From the NCBI RefSeq assembly GCF_000315485.1, contig NZ_JH992940.1:893786-957785 (forward strand): DNA of 64,000 nt, in the 5' to 3' direction. The notes below the pieces were generated by a model. That model did no database searches. It was not told the DNA's origin and saw nothing but the letters and a program-made list of their open reading frames with translations. Each line of letters begins with the position of its first letter. Position 1 is the first letter of the stretch. The translations under genes were made by a program, and so were the position numbers. Source of the stretch: Bacteroides oleiciplenus YIT 12058. GTDB lineage: Bacteria > Bacteroidota > Bacteroidia > Bacteroidales > Bacteroidaceae. This document shows positions 46,817 through 56,587 of this stretch, one piece after another.

Positions 46817-48034
46817 ATGAAAATACTTCATACCAGCGACTGGCATCTGGGACATACACTATATAACTATGACCGCAGCCAGGAGCAACAAGCATTTCTG
46901 GAACAACTTTCCCGCATCGTAGCAGAAGAGAAACCGGACGCAATGGTAGTGAGCGGAGATATTTACCACTACTCCACCCCATCAGCAACCACACAAAAGA
47001 TGTACACGGACGGTATGCTCGAAATTCACAGGGCTTGCCCGGAAATGGCAATTGTTGTGACAGCCGGAAACCACGACAGTAGTTCCAAATTGGAGATAGA
47101 CAGCAATCTGTGGAATCACTTCGGAGTGAAAGTAGTGGGGAACATAGAACGGAACCAGGAAGAGGTGAATTTGGGAAAGCATATTGTGGAAGTGAGGGAT
47201 AAAGAAGGAGAACTGAAAGGATACATCATTGCAGTACCCCATGTATATCCGCAGAATTTCCCGATGCTGGATACAGAGACACCCCGCGAAGAACGACAGG
47301 CACGCTTCTTCCAGGCATTGCAGGACGAAGTAGAGAAAATAAATACGGATGAACTGCCCGTCGTATTAATGGCACACCTCTCTATAGAAGGCAGTGACCG
47401 GACCGGTCATGACGAAACCGCAGGCGGAATAGAATATGTTCCCATCAGTTCAATGGGCGAAGGGTATGATTATCTGGCGCTCGGACACATTCATTGTCCG
47501 CAGGATATCAAAGGAAACGGCCGCCATGCACGGTATTGCGGAACTCCCCTGCCCGTGAACTTCGACGAAACTTATCCGCATTCTGTCTCTATCATCGAAG
47601 TTCGGAGACATGAAGCACCACAAATAAGAACGGTAGAAATAGAAAATCCTATGCCGCTCGTCACGTTGCCCAAAGAGGCGGTGACTTTTGAGGAAGCCAT
47701 AAAACTACTGGAGGAATACCCGGACGATAAACCGGCTTATATCCGCCTGAATGTCCTGATTAAAGACTACCTGGCACCCGACTGCAACGAACGGGCATCG
47801 GGCGCAGTGAAAGGGAAAAAGTGCAAATACTGCTACATCAAGTCCAACCGGGAGAAACAGGCCTCGGATGACCGAGCAAGGCATATCTCCATTCAGGAGA
47901 TGCAGGAGATGTCTCCACTGGAAATTGCGAAACTCTACTATCAGGAAGCGGAAGGAGAAGAGATGGACGAGGAACTTTGCGCGCTGATGGATGCTGCCGT
48001 GCAAAGAGTGAGAGAAAAGAATAATCTGCGTTAA
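46817..48034 (+). CDS. sbcD: exonuclease subunit SbcD
   Basis: 405-aa Mre11-type metallophosphoesterase; with SbcC it opens hairpins and degrades blocked DNA ends. The phosphoesterase motifs are in order: HTSDWHLGHTLY, VVSGDIYHYSTPS, TAGNHDS near 85, HLSIEGSDRTGHDE-type His, and LALGHIHCPQ. The start was moved to 46817 because the promoter overlaps the longer frame. The C-terminal region contains a short Cys pair (KCKYCYIKSN) not seen in the best-known SbcD proteins; this could be a small metal site or a lineage feature. sbcC follows after 22 bp. Confidence 0.95.
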   Translation: MKILHTSDWHLGHTLYNYDRSQEQQAFLEQLSRIVAEEKPDAMVVSGDIYHYSTPSATTQKMYTDGMLEIHRACPEMAIVVTAGNHDSSSKLEIDSNLWNHFGVKVVGNIERNQEEVNLGKHIVEVRDKEGELKGYIIAVPHVYPQNFPMLDTETPREERQARFFQALQDEVEKINTDELPVVLMAHLSIEGSDRTGHDETAGGIEYVPISSMGEGYDYLALGHIHCPQDIKGNGRHARYCGTPLPVNFDETYPHSVSIIEVRRHEAPQIRTVEIENPMPLVTLPKEAVTFEEAIKLLEEYPDDKPAYIRLNVLIKDYLAPDCNERASGAVKGKKCKYCYIKSNREKQASDDRARHISIQEMQEMSPLEIAKLYYQEAEGEEMDEELCALMDAAVQRVREKNNLR

Positions 48035-48056
48035 TCCGCATAATCTGTGGCGAATC

Positions 48057-51000
48057 ATGAAACTTCAAAAACTGACTATAAAGAATCTGGCATCCATAGA
48101 AGACGCCGTCATTGACTTTGAGAACGGACCGCTAAGTGAGGAATCTCTATTTCTCATCTGCGGCGAGACAGGTGCCGGAAAAACAACGTTACTCGATGCC
48201 ATCTGCTTGTCACTCTATAATGAAACACCCCGTATGGAGCATGCAGAGAATGAAAGGTACAGGGACGTGGGACAGGCCTTTTCTTCAAAAAAAGAAGAAG
48301 TGGCAATCAACGACAGCCGCCAACTGATGCGCCGGAATACCAATGAGGCATGGACCGAACTGGAATTTACAGGTTCGAACGAAATTCCCTACACAGCCAA
48401 ATGGTACGTGGCGCGTGCACACCGGAAAGCATCCGGTGCCATTCAAGATACCAAATGGACTTTAGAGAACCGGAAAACAGGTATCCAGCTCACCAAGAAA
48501 AACGAAATTAAAGCTGAAATACAAGTCGCCGTAGGACTGACGTTCGAGCAGTTTTGCCGTACCACCCTATTGGCACAAGGAGACTTCACCAAGTTTCTGC
48601 AAAGCAAGGAAAGCGAAAAATCGGATATTCTGGAGAAGCTGACAGGTACCGGGATTTATTCTGAAATAGGTGCCGGAATTTATGCCATCACCAAAGAGAA
48701 ACGCATGGATTATGAGAATCAGAACCGGAAACTGGAAGGTATCCGTATCCTGACGGATGAAGAGATAGCTGAAATTGATGGAGCTATGGCTGCATTAAAC
48801 ACTGAAATCAATGAAAATACCCGGCAAAAGAATACAGCCGTCCTGAAACGAGACTGGTTGAAAAAGCATGCAGAACTCATCTTCAACCAGGAGAATCAGC
48901 AGAAAGCATGGGAAGCAAAAAAAGAGTTACTGCAATCGGATGATTTCCGGCAAAAAGAGTCACTGATTAAGGATTGGAATAACACAACGGATGCCCGTAA
49001 CTGGTCCTCTTCTTTAAAACAGCAGCAATGCCAACAAGAAAGTAATATCCGGCAAACCGAAAGTCTGAAAGCGGCTTTCATCCGCCTCAGTAGTGGTTGC
49101 ATCTGGCTGCAAGAGAATATGAAGGAGCAACAAGCCAAACTGCTGCTTGCCGGGGAGTATCTGAAAACTCATGCTCCTCTCCTCCCTATGTTCGAGAAAA
49201 GCCAGTCCATCATTGCAGACCTCAATGCCATACTTTCTGCCCGCTCGCGCATTGCGATCTATGAAAAGCAAATAACGGAACTAACCCCGCAACAACCAAC
49301 CTTGGAGCAGGAGCGCACGAACAAAGAAAACGACTTCAACCGGAAAGACAAGGAAAATCAAACCAGGCAACAGGAGATAGACCAACTGAATGTACAGCTT
49401 GAATCCATGAACCGGAATGCCTTGCAGGAAAAGAAGAACGTTTTGGAAACCGTCAAGGAGAATTTGCTGAAAGCTCAGAATTCTCTGGTAGTGTTGCAAG
49501 AGAAGCAGACAGCATTGGATACGGCAAAGGAAAACGAAAAGTCACTGGACAAGAAATTGCAAACCAGCAAGAGACGGTATGCAGAACTCAAAGACGAATT
49601 CGACAGCAGGAAGAAAGTATACGATGAGATCAAGACACTTTATGACAAACAAAAAGAAGCAATAGAGGAATGGGCCAAAGAAGCCCGTGCCCGTCTCTCT
49701 GTAGGAGATACTTGCCCGGTATGCGGACAGGAGATAAAATTGCTCTGCAAGGATGAAGACTTTCAATCTGTGCTTGCTCCTATCCGGCAATCACTGGAGG
49801 CAAAAGAGAAAGATTATAAAGAAGCGGAACAGGCATTGAATGGCAACCAAGCAGAGAGCAAAACATACGAGGAAATGATGGTAAGCAATCGTCTGGCAAC
49901 GGAGAAAGCTCAGAAAGGATATGACCTTGCCCGAACAGAGACACAGGAGAAATGTAGCCGATGCCGTATTCCGGATACCTCCGACAATACCAAGGAGGTG
50001 CTGGAAAAGCTGATTCAGGTAAACAAGCAAGACCTTGAAAATGTCAATGCGAAACTGAATGAAGTGCAAAACCTCGCCAATAATATCTCTCGATTGCAGC
50101 ATCAGAAAGACGAACATCAGAAAGCTGTGGAAACCGCCCGAAAAGCGTTCGACACCGCCGATAAGAATCTGACTAAACTGAAAAATGATATCATCAACAA
50201 ACATTCGCTGAGAGAAAGTGAAAAAGATATTGTTCACATTACTCTGGAACGCGTCACTCCCTTGATTCTCTGGAAAGAATGGCAAACAGAATGGAGTAAC
50301 TCTCCTGCCGCATTCATCGAACGTTTACAAAAGTCAGCAGGACATTATAAACTGGCGCAAGAAAAGCAGGCTGAATTGAAAGCTACCCTTTCCTTGATTG
50401 CTAAAGAACTGGATGGTATATCGGCTATCCGGGAAATAATTTGCGATACTTTCCCCGAATGGAAGAATCTTCCAATAGAGGAAAAAATGGAAATCAAGAA
50501 CTTAGGAACAGCATGGAATACATTGAATTCTCAGGCGGGTGGGCTGAAACAAAACATTCTGTCTGTCCGAAAGAATATAGACGAACTACAAGCCAATCTG
50601 GCAACCTTCTATACCTCACATCCGGACATTAACGAAGCACGTATCATTACCCTCTCCGCTTATTCCAGCGAGCAGATCGAACATTTGCGTACCGGGCAAC
50701 AAAAGTTTAAAGAGGAAGAAGTAGCTGCACAGACGGCCTTCAAACTGACAACCGGGCAATTGGAAGAACACCTAAACAAGAAACCTGAAATGGAGGAAGA
50801 AGAGACTCTTGATGAACTAAACAACCTCATCACCGTTTCAGATGAAAAGATTGCGGCAGGAACCCAGACCGCCCTACGACTGAAAATACAACTGGAAGAA
50901 AATGTGAAGAATATCGCCCGGATAAAGGATGAAAAGAAACGTGCGGACGAATTACGGGAAATTTATTTAAAATGGGACCGTCTCTGCCACCACTTCGGTG

Positions 51001-51476
51001 ACGAGAAAGGAAAGAATTTCCGGAATATAGCCCAAAGTTTTGTATTGAAAGAACTACTCAGCGGAGCTAATTTCTACCTGCAACGCCTGACGGACCGTTA
51101 TGAACTGGAATGTCAGGCAGGTTCGCTCACCATTTTGCTGCGCGACTTTTATCAGGGAGGTGCAGCACGCCCGGCTTGTACGTTGTCCGGTGGAGAAAGT
51201 TTCCTGGTTTCCCTGTCGCTGGCTCTCGGACTTTCTTCACTAAGCCGGCAAAGTCTGTCAGTAGATACGTTATTTATTGATGAAGGTTTCGGTACGCTGA
51301 GCAGCGATTATCTGAACACAGTGATGGACACACTGGAGAAATTACACCAGATGGGTGGAAAAAAGGTAGGAATCATCAGCCATGTGGAGGGGCTGCGCGA
51401 ACGAATAAAAACGCAGATACAGGTGAAGAGGGTTGATAATTCGAGGAGTGAGATTAGGACGGTAAGAATGATATAG
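48057..51476 (+). CDS. sbcC: exonuclease subunit SbcC (SMC-like ATPase)
   Basis: 1139-aa Rad50-type ATPase. Walker A GETGAGKTTLLDAI near 35-48; long coiled coils (about 190-540 and 600-960) divided by the zinc hook in GDTCPVCGQEI near 553-563; C-terminal ABC signature LSGGESFLVSLSLALGL and Walker B LFIDEGFGTLSSD. It forms the SbcCD complex with the preceding gene. Length is a little above the E. coli protein. A stem-loop follows at 51493-51528. Confidence 0.97.
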   Translation: MKLQKLTIKNLASIEDAVIDFENGPLSEESLFLICGETGAGKTTLLDAICLSLYNETPRMEHAENERYRDVGQAFSSKKEEVAINDSRQLMRRNTNEAWTELEFTGSNEIPYTAKWYVARAHRKASGAIQDTKWTLENRKTGIQLTKKNEIKAEIQVAVGLTFEQFCRTTLLAQGDFTKFLQSKESEKSDILEKLTGTGIYSEIGAGIYAITKEKRMDYENQNRKLEGIRILTDEEIAEIDGAMAALNTEINENTRQKNTAVLKRDWLKKHAELIFNQENQQKAWEAKKELLQSDDFRQKESLIKDWNNTTDARNWSSSLKQQQCQQESNIRQTESLKAAFIRLSSGCIWLQENMKEQQAKLLLAGEYLKTHAPLLPMFEKSQSIIADLNAILSARSRIAIYEKQITELTPQQPTLEQERTNKENDFNRKDKENQTRQQEIDQLNVQLESMNRNALQEKKNVLETVKENLLKAQNSLVVLQEKQTALDTAKENEKSLDKKLQTSKRRYAELKDEFDSRKKVYDEIKTLYDKQKEAIEEWAKEARARLSVGDTCPVCGQEIKLLCKDEDFQSVLAPIRQSLEAKEKDYKEAEQALNGNQAESKTYEEMMVSNRLATEKAQKGYDLARTETQEKCSRCRIPDTSDNTKEVLEKLIQVNKQDLENVNAKLNEVQNLANNISRLQHQKDEHQKAVETARKAFDTADKNLTKLKNDIINKHSLRESEKDIVHITLERVTPLILWKEWQTEWSNSPAAFIERLQKSAGHYKLAQEKQAELKATLSLIAKELDGISAIREIICDTFPEWKNLPIEEKMEIKNLGTAWNTLNSQAGGLKQNILSVRKNIDELQANLATFYTSHPDINEARIITLSAYSSEQIEHLRTGQQKFKEEEVAAQTAFKLTTGQLEEHLNKKPEMEEEETLDELNNLITVSDEKIAAGTQTALRLKIQLEENVKNIARIKDEKKRADELREIYLKWDRLCHHFGDEKGKNFRNIAQSFVLKELLSGANFYLQRLTDRYELECQAGSLTILLRDFYQGGAARPACTLSGGESFLVSLSLALGLSSLSRQSLSVDTLFIDEGFGTLSSDYLNTVMDTLEKLHQMGGKKVGIISHVEGLRERIKTQIQVKRVDNSRSEIRTVRMI

Positions 51477-51492
51477 ATACACTTTCTTTTTG

Positions 51493-51528
51493 ATACTTTT
51501 TCTTTCGGGCAAGCGAAAGAAAAAGTAT
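51493..51528. terminator. stem-loop after sbcC
   Basis: 15-bp perfect inverted repeat: ATACTTTTTCTTTCG (51493-51507) and CGAAAGAAAAAGTAT (51514-51528), loop of 6 nt. It lies 16 bp past the sbcC stop. The A/T-rich arms without a terminal T run make it an atypical terminator; it may be a dispersed stem-loop element. Confidence 0.6.
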
Positions 51529-51583
51529 GTGCCAAGTTATCATTTTTCTGCTCCTACAAGTGCCCGCACACCATATTATTATG

Positions 51584-51591
51584 TACTTTTG
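51584..51591 (+). promoter_or_regulatory. -7 box upstream of map
   Basis: TACTTTTG fits TAnnTTTG, 24 bp before the map start. No exact -33 box is seen. Confidence 0.5.
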
Positions 51592-51615
51592 TAGCAATTA
51601 TAAATCAAAGAGACA

Positions 51616-52470
51616 ATGAAAAAGTTCGTAAAAGGAGTCCGGTTTGCTCCTAAAAACTATTCCGACGAGGTAGAAGAGAAGATTCAACACTATAAAAAAG
51701 AAGGTTATAAACTGCCGTCACGCCATTTATTACGCACGGAAGAACAACTGGCAGGTATCCGCGAAAGTGCAAAAATCAACACCGCATTGCTGGATTATAT
51801 TTCGGCAAACATACGCGAAGGGATGTCTACGGCAGAGATTGACCACATGGTATATGAGTTTACAACAGACCATGACGCAATACCCGCTCCTTTTCTGTAC
51901 GAAGGATTTCCAAAAAGTGTATGTACAAGCATCAACGATGTGGTATGTCATGGCATTCCAAGCACAAAAGAGTTCCTGAACAGCGGAGATATTGTGAACG
52001 TAGATGTTTCAACTATCTACAAGGGGTATTTCTCGGATGCTTCAAGAATGTACATGATCGGAGACGTGAAACCGGAAATGCAACGTCTGGTACAAGTGGC
52101 AAAGGAATGCCGCGACATAGGTGCGCAGACCGCACAGCCATGGGCGCGACTGGGGGATGTAGGTGCAGCTATTCAGGAACATGCAGAGAAGAACGGCTAT
52201 AGCGTAGTGCGCGACCTTTGCGGGCATGGCGTAGGTATCAAATTCCATGAAGAACCGGATGTGGAACACTTCGGTAAACGTGGCACAGGTATGCTCATTG
52301 TTCCGGGAATGACGTTCACCATCGAACCGATGATAAACATGGGAACCTACGAAGTCTTCATTGATGAAGCTGACGGATGGACAGTGTGCACCGACGATGG
52401 ACTGCCTTCGGCACAATGGGAAAGCATGCTTCTGATTACTGAAACCGGAAACGAAATATTGACGGAGTAA
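51616..52470 (+). CDS. map: type I methionine aminopeptidase
   Basis: 284 aa; removes the initiator Met from nascent proteins using two metal ions. Metal ligands seen: [20 protein letters not shown] Asp pair ([19 protein letters not shown]), His in [13 protein letters not shown], Glu in TIEPMINMG and the final Glu in [18 protein letters not shown] provides the substrate His. A basic N-terminal extension of about 40 residues precedes the catalytic domain, as in some ribosome-docking MetAPs. rmuC starts 2 bp after the stop, so the genes are coupled. Confidence 0.95.
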   Translation: MKKFVKGVRFAPKNYSDEVEEKIQHYKKEGYKLPSRHLLRTEEQLAGIRESAKINTALLDYISANIREGMSTAEIDHMVYEFTTDHDAIPAPFLYEGFPKSVCTSINDVVCHGIPSTKEFLNSGDIVNVDVSTIYKGYFSDASRMYMIGDVKPEMQRLVQVAKECRDIGAQTAQPWARLGDVGAAIQEHAEKNGYSVVRDLCGHGVGIKFHEEPDVEHFGKRGTGMLIVPGMTFTIEPMINMGTYEVFIDEADGWTVCTDDGLPSAQWESMLLITETGNEILTE

Positions 52471-52472
52471 GC

Positions 52473-53705
52473 ATGGAGATCGTTTTTCTAATCATCGGAC
52501 TGACAATAGGTGCCGGCGTAGGCTATCTGATAGCGGAACGCAAAAGCACTGCCCTGAAAGCCGAACTGACAGGACGGGAAAAAGAAGTGGAGTTGCTGAA
52601 ACGAAACATGGAAGAAGCGGAAGCCATGCATAAACGCATGAATATGGAGTTCGAAAATCTCTCCAACCGCATCTTCCAAAGCAAAACAGAAGACTTCACC
52701 AGACTGAATGCCGAACATCTGAACAACCTGCTCCGCCCCTTGGGCGACAACCTGAAAGATTTCAGAGAAAAGGTGGAACAAGTGTACAGCAACGAAGCCA
52801 AAGAGCGTTTCTCACTGGGCGAACGTATCAAAGAATTAGTGGAACTGAACAACCGCCTCAGCGAGGATGCCAACAACCTGACCCGTGCCTTGAAAGGTGA
52901 CTCGAAGATGCAGGGTAACTGGGGTGAAATGATTCTGGAACGCCTGCTCCAGGCATCCGGCCTGATTGAGGGCGAACATTACTTCCGTCAGGAATTCCTG
53001 AAAGATGAACGGGGTGAAGTTATCACCAGCGAAGAAAGCGGGCAGAAAATGCAGCCGGATATTCTGGTTAAATATCCCGATGACCGGGAAATGATTATAG
53101 ATTCAAAAGTCTCCCTCACAGCCTACAGTGCCTATACTTCTGCCGAACACAAGGATGAAAAGACGCGCTGGCTGAAAGCCCATCTACAGTCTGTCCGTAC
53201 GCATATAGACGAGTTGAGCCAAAAGGATTACTCCCACTACGACAGCAAAGCACCGGACTTTGTCATGATGTTCATCCCCACCGAAGGTGCCTACCTGCTG
53301 GCTATACAGAGTGACACCAATCTTTGGGAATATGCCTACAACAAGAAAGTGGTACTGATGAATTCTACCAACCTTATCAGTGCCCTGCGTCTTTCCCTTG
53401 ACCTCTGGAAACGGGAAAACCAGGTAAAGAATGTACAGGCAATCATCAAGCGAGGTACGGCACTGTATGAAAAGATTGTAGGCTTCACCGATACCTTCCT
53501 GAGCATCGGAGACAAGTTAACCGGGTTACAAAAAGACTATGACAGGGCTTTCAACCAACTTTCTGATGGAAATGGAAGCGTAGTGAAACAAGCGGAAATG
53601 CTGAGGGGCATGAGCCTCACTCCTAAAAAACGAATTTCAGCAAGGTTGTTACCCAGAGGAGAAGAACTGGAAGAAGAGGAAGAAGAAACCGAACTGATAA
53701 AATAA
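52473..53705 (+). CDS. rmuC: DNA recombination protein RmuC
   Basis: 410 aa. An N-terminal membrane anchor (about 2-19, [18 protein letters not shown]), a coiled coil (about 25-140), then the RmuC nuclease-like domain with [45 protein letters not shown] (DSK motif) and [12 protein letters not shown]. The family limits recombination at inverted repeats and has a PD-(D/E)XK-like fold. C-terminal acidic tail (EEEEEET). Lies in a map-rmuC-xpt unit. Confidence 0.94.
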   Translation: MEIVFLIIGLTIGAGVGYLIAERKSTALKAELTGREKEVELLKRNMEEAEAMHKRMNMEFENLSNRIFQSKTEDFTRLNAEHLNNLLRPLGDNLKDFREKVEQVYSNEAKERFSLGERIKELVELNNRLSEDANNLTRALKGDSKMQGNWGEMILERLLQASGLIEGEHYFRQEFLKDERGEVITSEESGQKMQPDILVKYPDDREMIIDSKVSLTAYSAYTSAEHKDEKTRWLKAHLQSVRTHIDELSQKDYSHYDSKAPDFVMMFIPTEGAYLLAIQSDTNLWEYAYNKKVVLMNSTNLISALRLSLDLWKRENQVKNVQAIIKRGTALYEKIVGFTDTFLSIGDKLTGLQKDYDRAFNQLSDGNGSVVKQAEMLRGMSLTPKKRISARLLPRGEELEEEEEETELIK

Positions 53706-53730
53706 GTATTCAAAATCAAATATATAAAAC

Positions 53731-54297
53731 ATGAAAATCCTAAAAGACCGTATTCTGAAGGACGGAAAATGTTATCCGGGAGGTATATTGAAAGTTGACA
53801 ACTTCATCAATCATCAGATGGACCCTATCCTAATGAAATCCATCGGCGTTGAATTTGTCAGACGGTTTGCTTCCACCCCTATCAACAAGATTATTACAGT
53901 GGAAGCCAGTGGTATCGCTCCTGCCATTATGGTGGGATACTTATTGGAACTTCCCGTAGTCTTTGCCAAAAAGAAAAAGCCCAGCACTATGGAAAATATG
54001 CTGGTTACCTCTGTCTATTCTTTCACCAAACAACGTTCTTATGAGGTATGTGTCAGTGAAGATTTTCTTCGTCCGGGCGATCGGGTACTCTTTATAGATG
54101 ATTTTCTGGCCAATGGAAATGCCGCCAAAGGTATAATGGAACTTGTGAAGCAGGCTGGTGCTGAACTGGTGGGTATGGGTTTCATCATCGAAAAAGCTTT
54201 TCAGCACGGAGGGGATGAATTGCGTGAACAAGGCATTCATGTAGAATCTTTGGCGATTATTGAAAGTCTGGATAATTGTGAAATTAAAATCAAATAA
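53731..54297 (+). CDS. xpt: xanthine phosphoribosyltransferase
   Basis: 188 aa; converts xanthine and PRPP to XMP in purine salvage. Seen: [30 protein letters not shown] at the N-terminus (in part), the flexible-loop region [12 protein letters not shown], and the PRPP-binding motif [16 protein letters not shown] near 115-130. Length matches Xpt (about 190). It follows rmuC after 25 bp and ends in a hairpin terminator. No purine riboswitch is visible upstream, in contrast to Bacillus. Confidence 0.95.
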   Translation: MKILKDRILKDGKCYPGGILKVDNFINHQMDPILMKSIGVEFVRRFASTPINKIITVEASGIAPAIMVGYLLELPVVFAKKKKPSTMENMLVTSVYSFTKQRSYEVCVSEDFLRPGDRVLFIDDFLANGNAAKGIMELVKQAGAELVGMGFIIEKAFQHGGDELREQGIHVESLAIIESLDNCEIKIK

Positions 54298-54302
54298 AAA
54301 TA

Positions 54303-54345
54303 CGAGGTGTGTCAAAAGCCTTTTCGACACACCTTCATATTTTCT
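54303..54345. terminator. terminator after xpt
   Basis: AGGTGTGTC (54305-54313) pairs with GACACACCT (54326-54334), and the AAAAG/CTTTT loop bases extend the stem. It lies between convergent xpt and the M56 peptidase gene; a moderate T-rich tail follows. Confidence 0.75.
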
Positions 54346-54354
54346 CATCATTCG

Positions 54355-56049
54355 TTATTTGCCATATAAAGTATTCCGGATAACTTCTTTCACATCTTCC
54401 ACCACTCCCATAGCGACATCCTTGTCCAGTTTAAGACTTACCGCTAAATGATCAGCGCCTGTAGTAGCTTTATACTCTTTAAGTCTCTGCTCTACTTCCC
54501 GGAGAGAAGGATTCTTCAGAACTGGACCGGCACTTCCGCCGGAGAACAAAGATATCTGAATTGGCAAGGAAATATCCGTAGTCGTCTTATATTTGGAACT
54601 ATAAACTTTAGATTCTCCAAAATGAACTAATATAGGAAATACACTATCCAAACGGGCTTCCGAAACTCCACCCAACTGCCCGGATATTTCACCACGCACT
54701 TGCAGATAAGAGTCTTTTATTGTCCGAAGATACGAAGTAATGGCATCTGATGATGAACCACGATCATACCTGACAAGCAAATACGTTGAATAATTCAGAT
54801 CTCCCTTCGCATATTTCTGATATTCCGCTCTCAACAAGTCGGTAAGCCGGGTCGATAAGGTTGCCACATCATATTCTTTTATCAATTTCTGATTCAACAT
54901 CATCTTATTGTTCATATTTACAAAGAAAGAATGAATGGTTCCCGACTTTTTATCAGTTTGGTATACCTTCTTTTCGCCAGCCGCATCTTCAGCTTTCCGC
55001 TTGAAAAAGGCTTCTAATTGTACCAGTTCACTTTGGGGAATCGAATCTTGTTTCACCTCCACAGGAGCCATCACCTGTTCCACTGTTTTCTTTACTTCCG
55101 GCCACGCAAACGCATAGAGCGTTCCGGCAGCCGCCGGCACGAAAAGCAATAGCTTCAAACGTGCCCAATTGTTCGTTCTTCTTTTTAACATCATTGTGAT
55201 ACAGTTTTTAAGTTTACTGTGGTTGAAACCGCAAGCCATAGAGTAGAGCCTTGTACCTACGGATTTCTTCACCAGCAAAAGTTGATATTGAGTTGCATCG
55301 ATGCCATGATTGATGACGCTGTTATCTGCCTCGTATTCGTGCACTTCCCGGAGTTCGCGCATCAGCAGCCATGCAGCAGGATTGAACCAATGGAGTATGA
55401 CGAGGCATTCCATCCAAAGCAAATCCAATGTATGCCGATGCTGCAAATGCATCTGTTCGTGCAATAATATTTCTTCGGGATTCCGTTCATAGTCTTCCTG
55501 TGAGAGGACAATCGTCTTTCCCCAACTGAAAGAGACAATCTTTTCCGGACAGATAACCAGCCTGTACTCCCCATACTCATGAGCAGGAAAACGGTGTATG
55601 AGCCGATACATACGGATAGTGGAAAGCAAAAGGAAACTAAATACAACGAATGCCCCCAGAAGATAGCAACCACCCAGGAGCAGAGTTACGGGAATGGCGG
55701 ACATTACACTGCCACGAGATTCTTTAATAGAATTTTCTTCCTCGTCTACGAAGAAAGCACCTGTTCCTTCAAAAGGATATTCCTTACTGACCTCCTCTCC
55801 TTTATCAACAACACCAGCTTCTTTCTCTGTCAGCAGATTCCTGACAGCAGTCACAGGCAACTGCAAAGGAGTATATTGAGAAACATCTATCTGCATCAAC
55901 GGTAACAATATGCAAGCCACTGTTCCTATTAGCAGCAACAGCCGATTCGTACGGAAAAGCGTATCCTTCCTGAAGAACAGCCTGAACAGAAAATACAGGA
56001 TGGTCAGGCACAAAGTCGACTCAAATATATGGAATAATATAGTTCCCAT
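54355..56049 (-). CDS. BlaR1-type M56 membrane metallopeptidase with ExbD-like C-terminus
   Basis: 564 aa. N-terminal membrane helices (about 7-25, 36-54, 120-145), then the M56 peptidase domain with the zinc motif HEQMHLQHRH (HExxH near 196-200) and REVHEYEADNSVI, a further helix near 300-315 (LKLLLFVPAAAGTLYAFAW), and a periplasmic tail. The last 30 residues (DHLAVSLKLDKDVAMGVVED, VKEVIRNTLYGK) resemble the periplasmic end of ExbD/TolR. Together with the BlaI-type repressor just upstream (28-bp gap) it forms a signal-transducing pair in which the peptidase inactivates the repressor; the inducer is unknown, and no beta-lactamase gene is nearby. Confidence 0.88.
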   Translation of the reverse strand: MGTILFHIFESTLCLTILYFLFRLFFRKDTLFRTNRLLLLIGTVACILLPLMQIDVSQYTPLQLPVTAVRNLLTEKEAGVVDKGEEVSKEYPFEGTGAFFVDEEENSIKESRGSVMSAIPVTLLLGGCYLLGAFVVFSFLLLSTIRMYRLIHRFPAHEYGEYRLVICPEKIVSFSWGKTIVLSQEDYERNPEEILLHEQMHLQHRHTLDLLWMECLVILHWFNPAAWLLMRELREVHEYEADNSVINHGIDATQYQLLLVKKSVGTRLYSMACGFNHSKLKNCITMMLKRRTNNWARLKLLLFVPAAAGTLYAFAWPEVKKTVEQVMAPVEVKQDSIPQSELVQLEAFFKRKAEDAAGEKKVYQTDKKSGTIHSFFVNMNNKMMLNQKLIKEYDVATLSTRLTDLLRAEYQKYAKGDLNYSTYLLVRYDRGSSSDAITSYLRTIKDSYLQVRGEISGQLGGVSEARLDSVFPILVHFGESKVYSSKYKTTTDISLPIQISLFSGGSAGPVLKNPSLREVEQRLKEYKATTGADHLAVSLKLDKDVAMGVVEDVKEVIRNTLYGK

Positions 56050-56077
56050 GATACATTCGTTTATCAGGTGGGTATCT

Positions 56078-56446
56078 TTATCCGTTTGCTTTCTTACCCT
56101 CGATACGAGCTATCAGGGCTTTAAGCTCATCTACCGACATACCTTCTTCTTCAATAAATGTAGACACGACATTGGTATAGGAGTTATTATAGTATTGAGC
56201 TACCACATCATTTAGTGCTGAGCGTTTATAATCTTTATCGGATACAGCTGCGTAATATTGATAGGTATTACCATAGGGTCTGTACTTCACAAATCCTTTT
56301 TCCTCTAATCCACGTACCAAGGTGGATACTGTGTTATAATGCGGTTTCGGCTCTTCATAAAAAGCCAGTAACTCACGGACAAACATCGGTCCATGTTCCC
56401 AGAATATCCGCATGATTTCTTCTTCCTTTGCAGTCAATCGTTTCAT
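56078..56446 (-). CDS. BlaI/MecI-family transcriptional repressor
   Basis: 122-aa winged-helix repressor: KRLTAKEEEIMRIFWEHGPM, LAFYEEPKPHYNTVSTLVRGLEEKGFVKYRPYGNTYQYY (recognition helix and wing, shown in part) and the C-terminal dimerisation helix with FIEEEGMSVDELKALI, which includes the usual cleavage-site region. First gene of the pair with the M56 peptidase. A promoter and a possible operator dyad (AACTACT 56506-56512 and AGTAGTT 56540-56546) lie upstream, suggesting autoregulation. Confidence 0.9.
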   Translation of the reverse strand: MKRLTAKEEEIMRIFWEHGPMFVRELLAFYEEPKPHYNTVSTLVRGLEEKGFVKYRPYGNTYQYYAAVSDKDYKRSALNDVVAQYYNNSYTNVVSTFIEEEGMSVDELKALIARIEGKKANG

Positions 56447-56477
56447 AGTCTTTTTCTATTTATCGGGATGAACAATG

Positions 56478-56508
56478 CAAAGATAGAAATAAGTTTTAAA
56501 CAAACAAC
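56478..56508 (-). promoter_or_regulatory. promoter of blaI-M56 unit
   Basis: On the minus strand TATCTTTG (56485-56478) is a perfect -7 box; GTTG lies exactly 19 bp upstream (56508-56505), one base from the -33 consensus. The AACTACT arm of a dyad (56506-56512) overlaps the -33 position. Confidence 0.6.
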
Positions 56509-56587
56509 TACTAATACCAGTTATTCAACTAGAAGACTCAGTAGTTTAACTAATATTATCAGTAGATAATCAATATACCTTATTATA

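Noticed and set aside
49791..50285. 164-aa minus-strand frame
   Set aside because: Antisense to the sbcC coiled coil; its Phe/Leu-rich composition comes from the complement of Lys/Glu codons.
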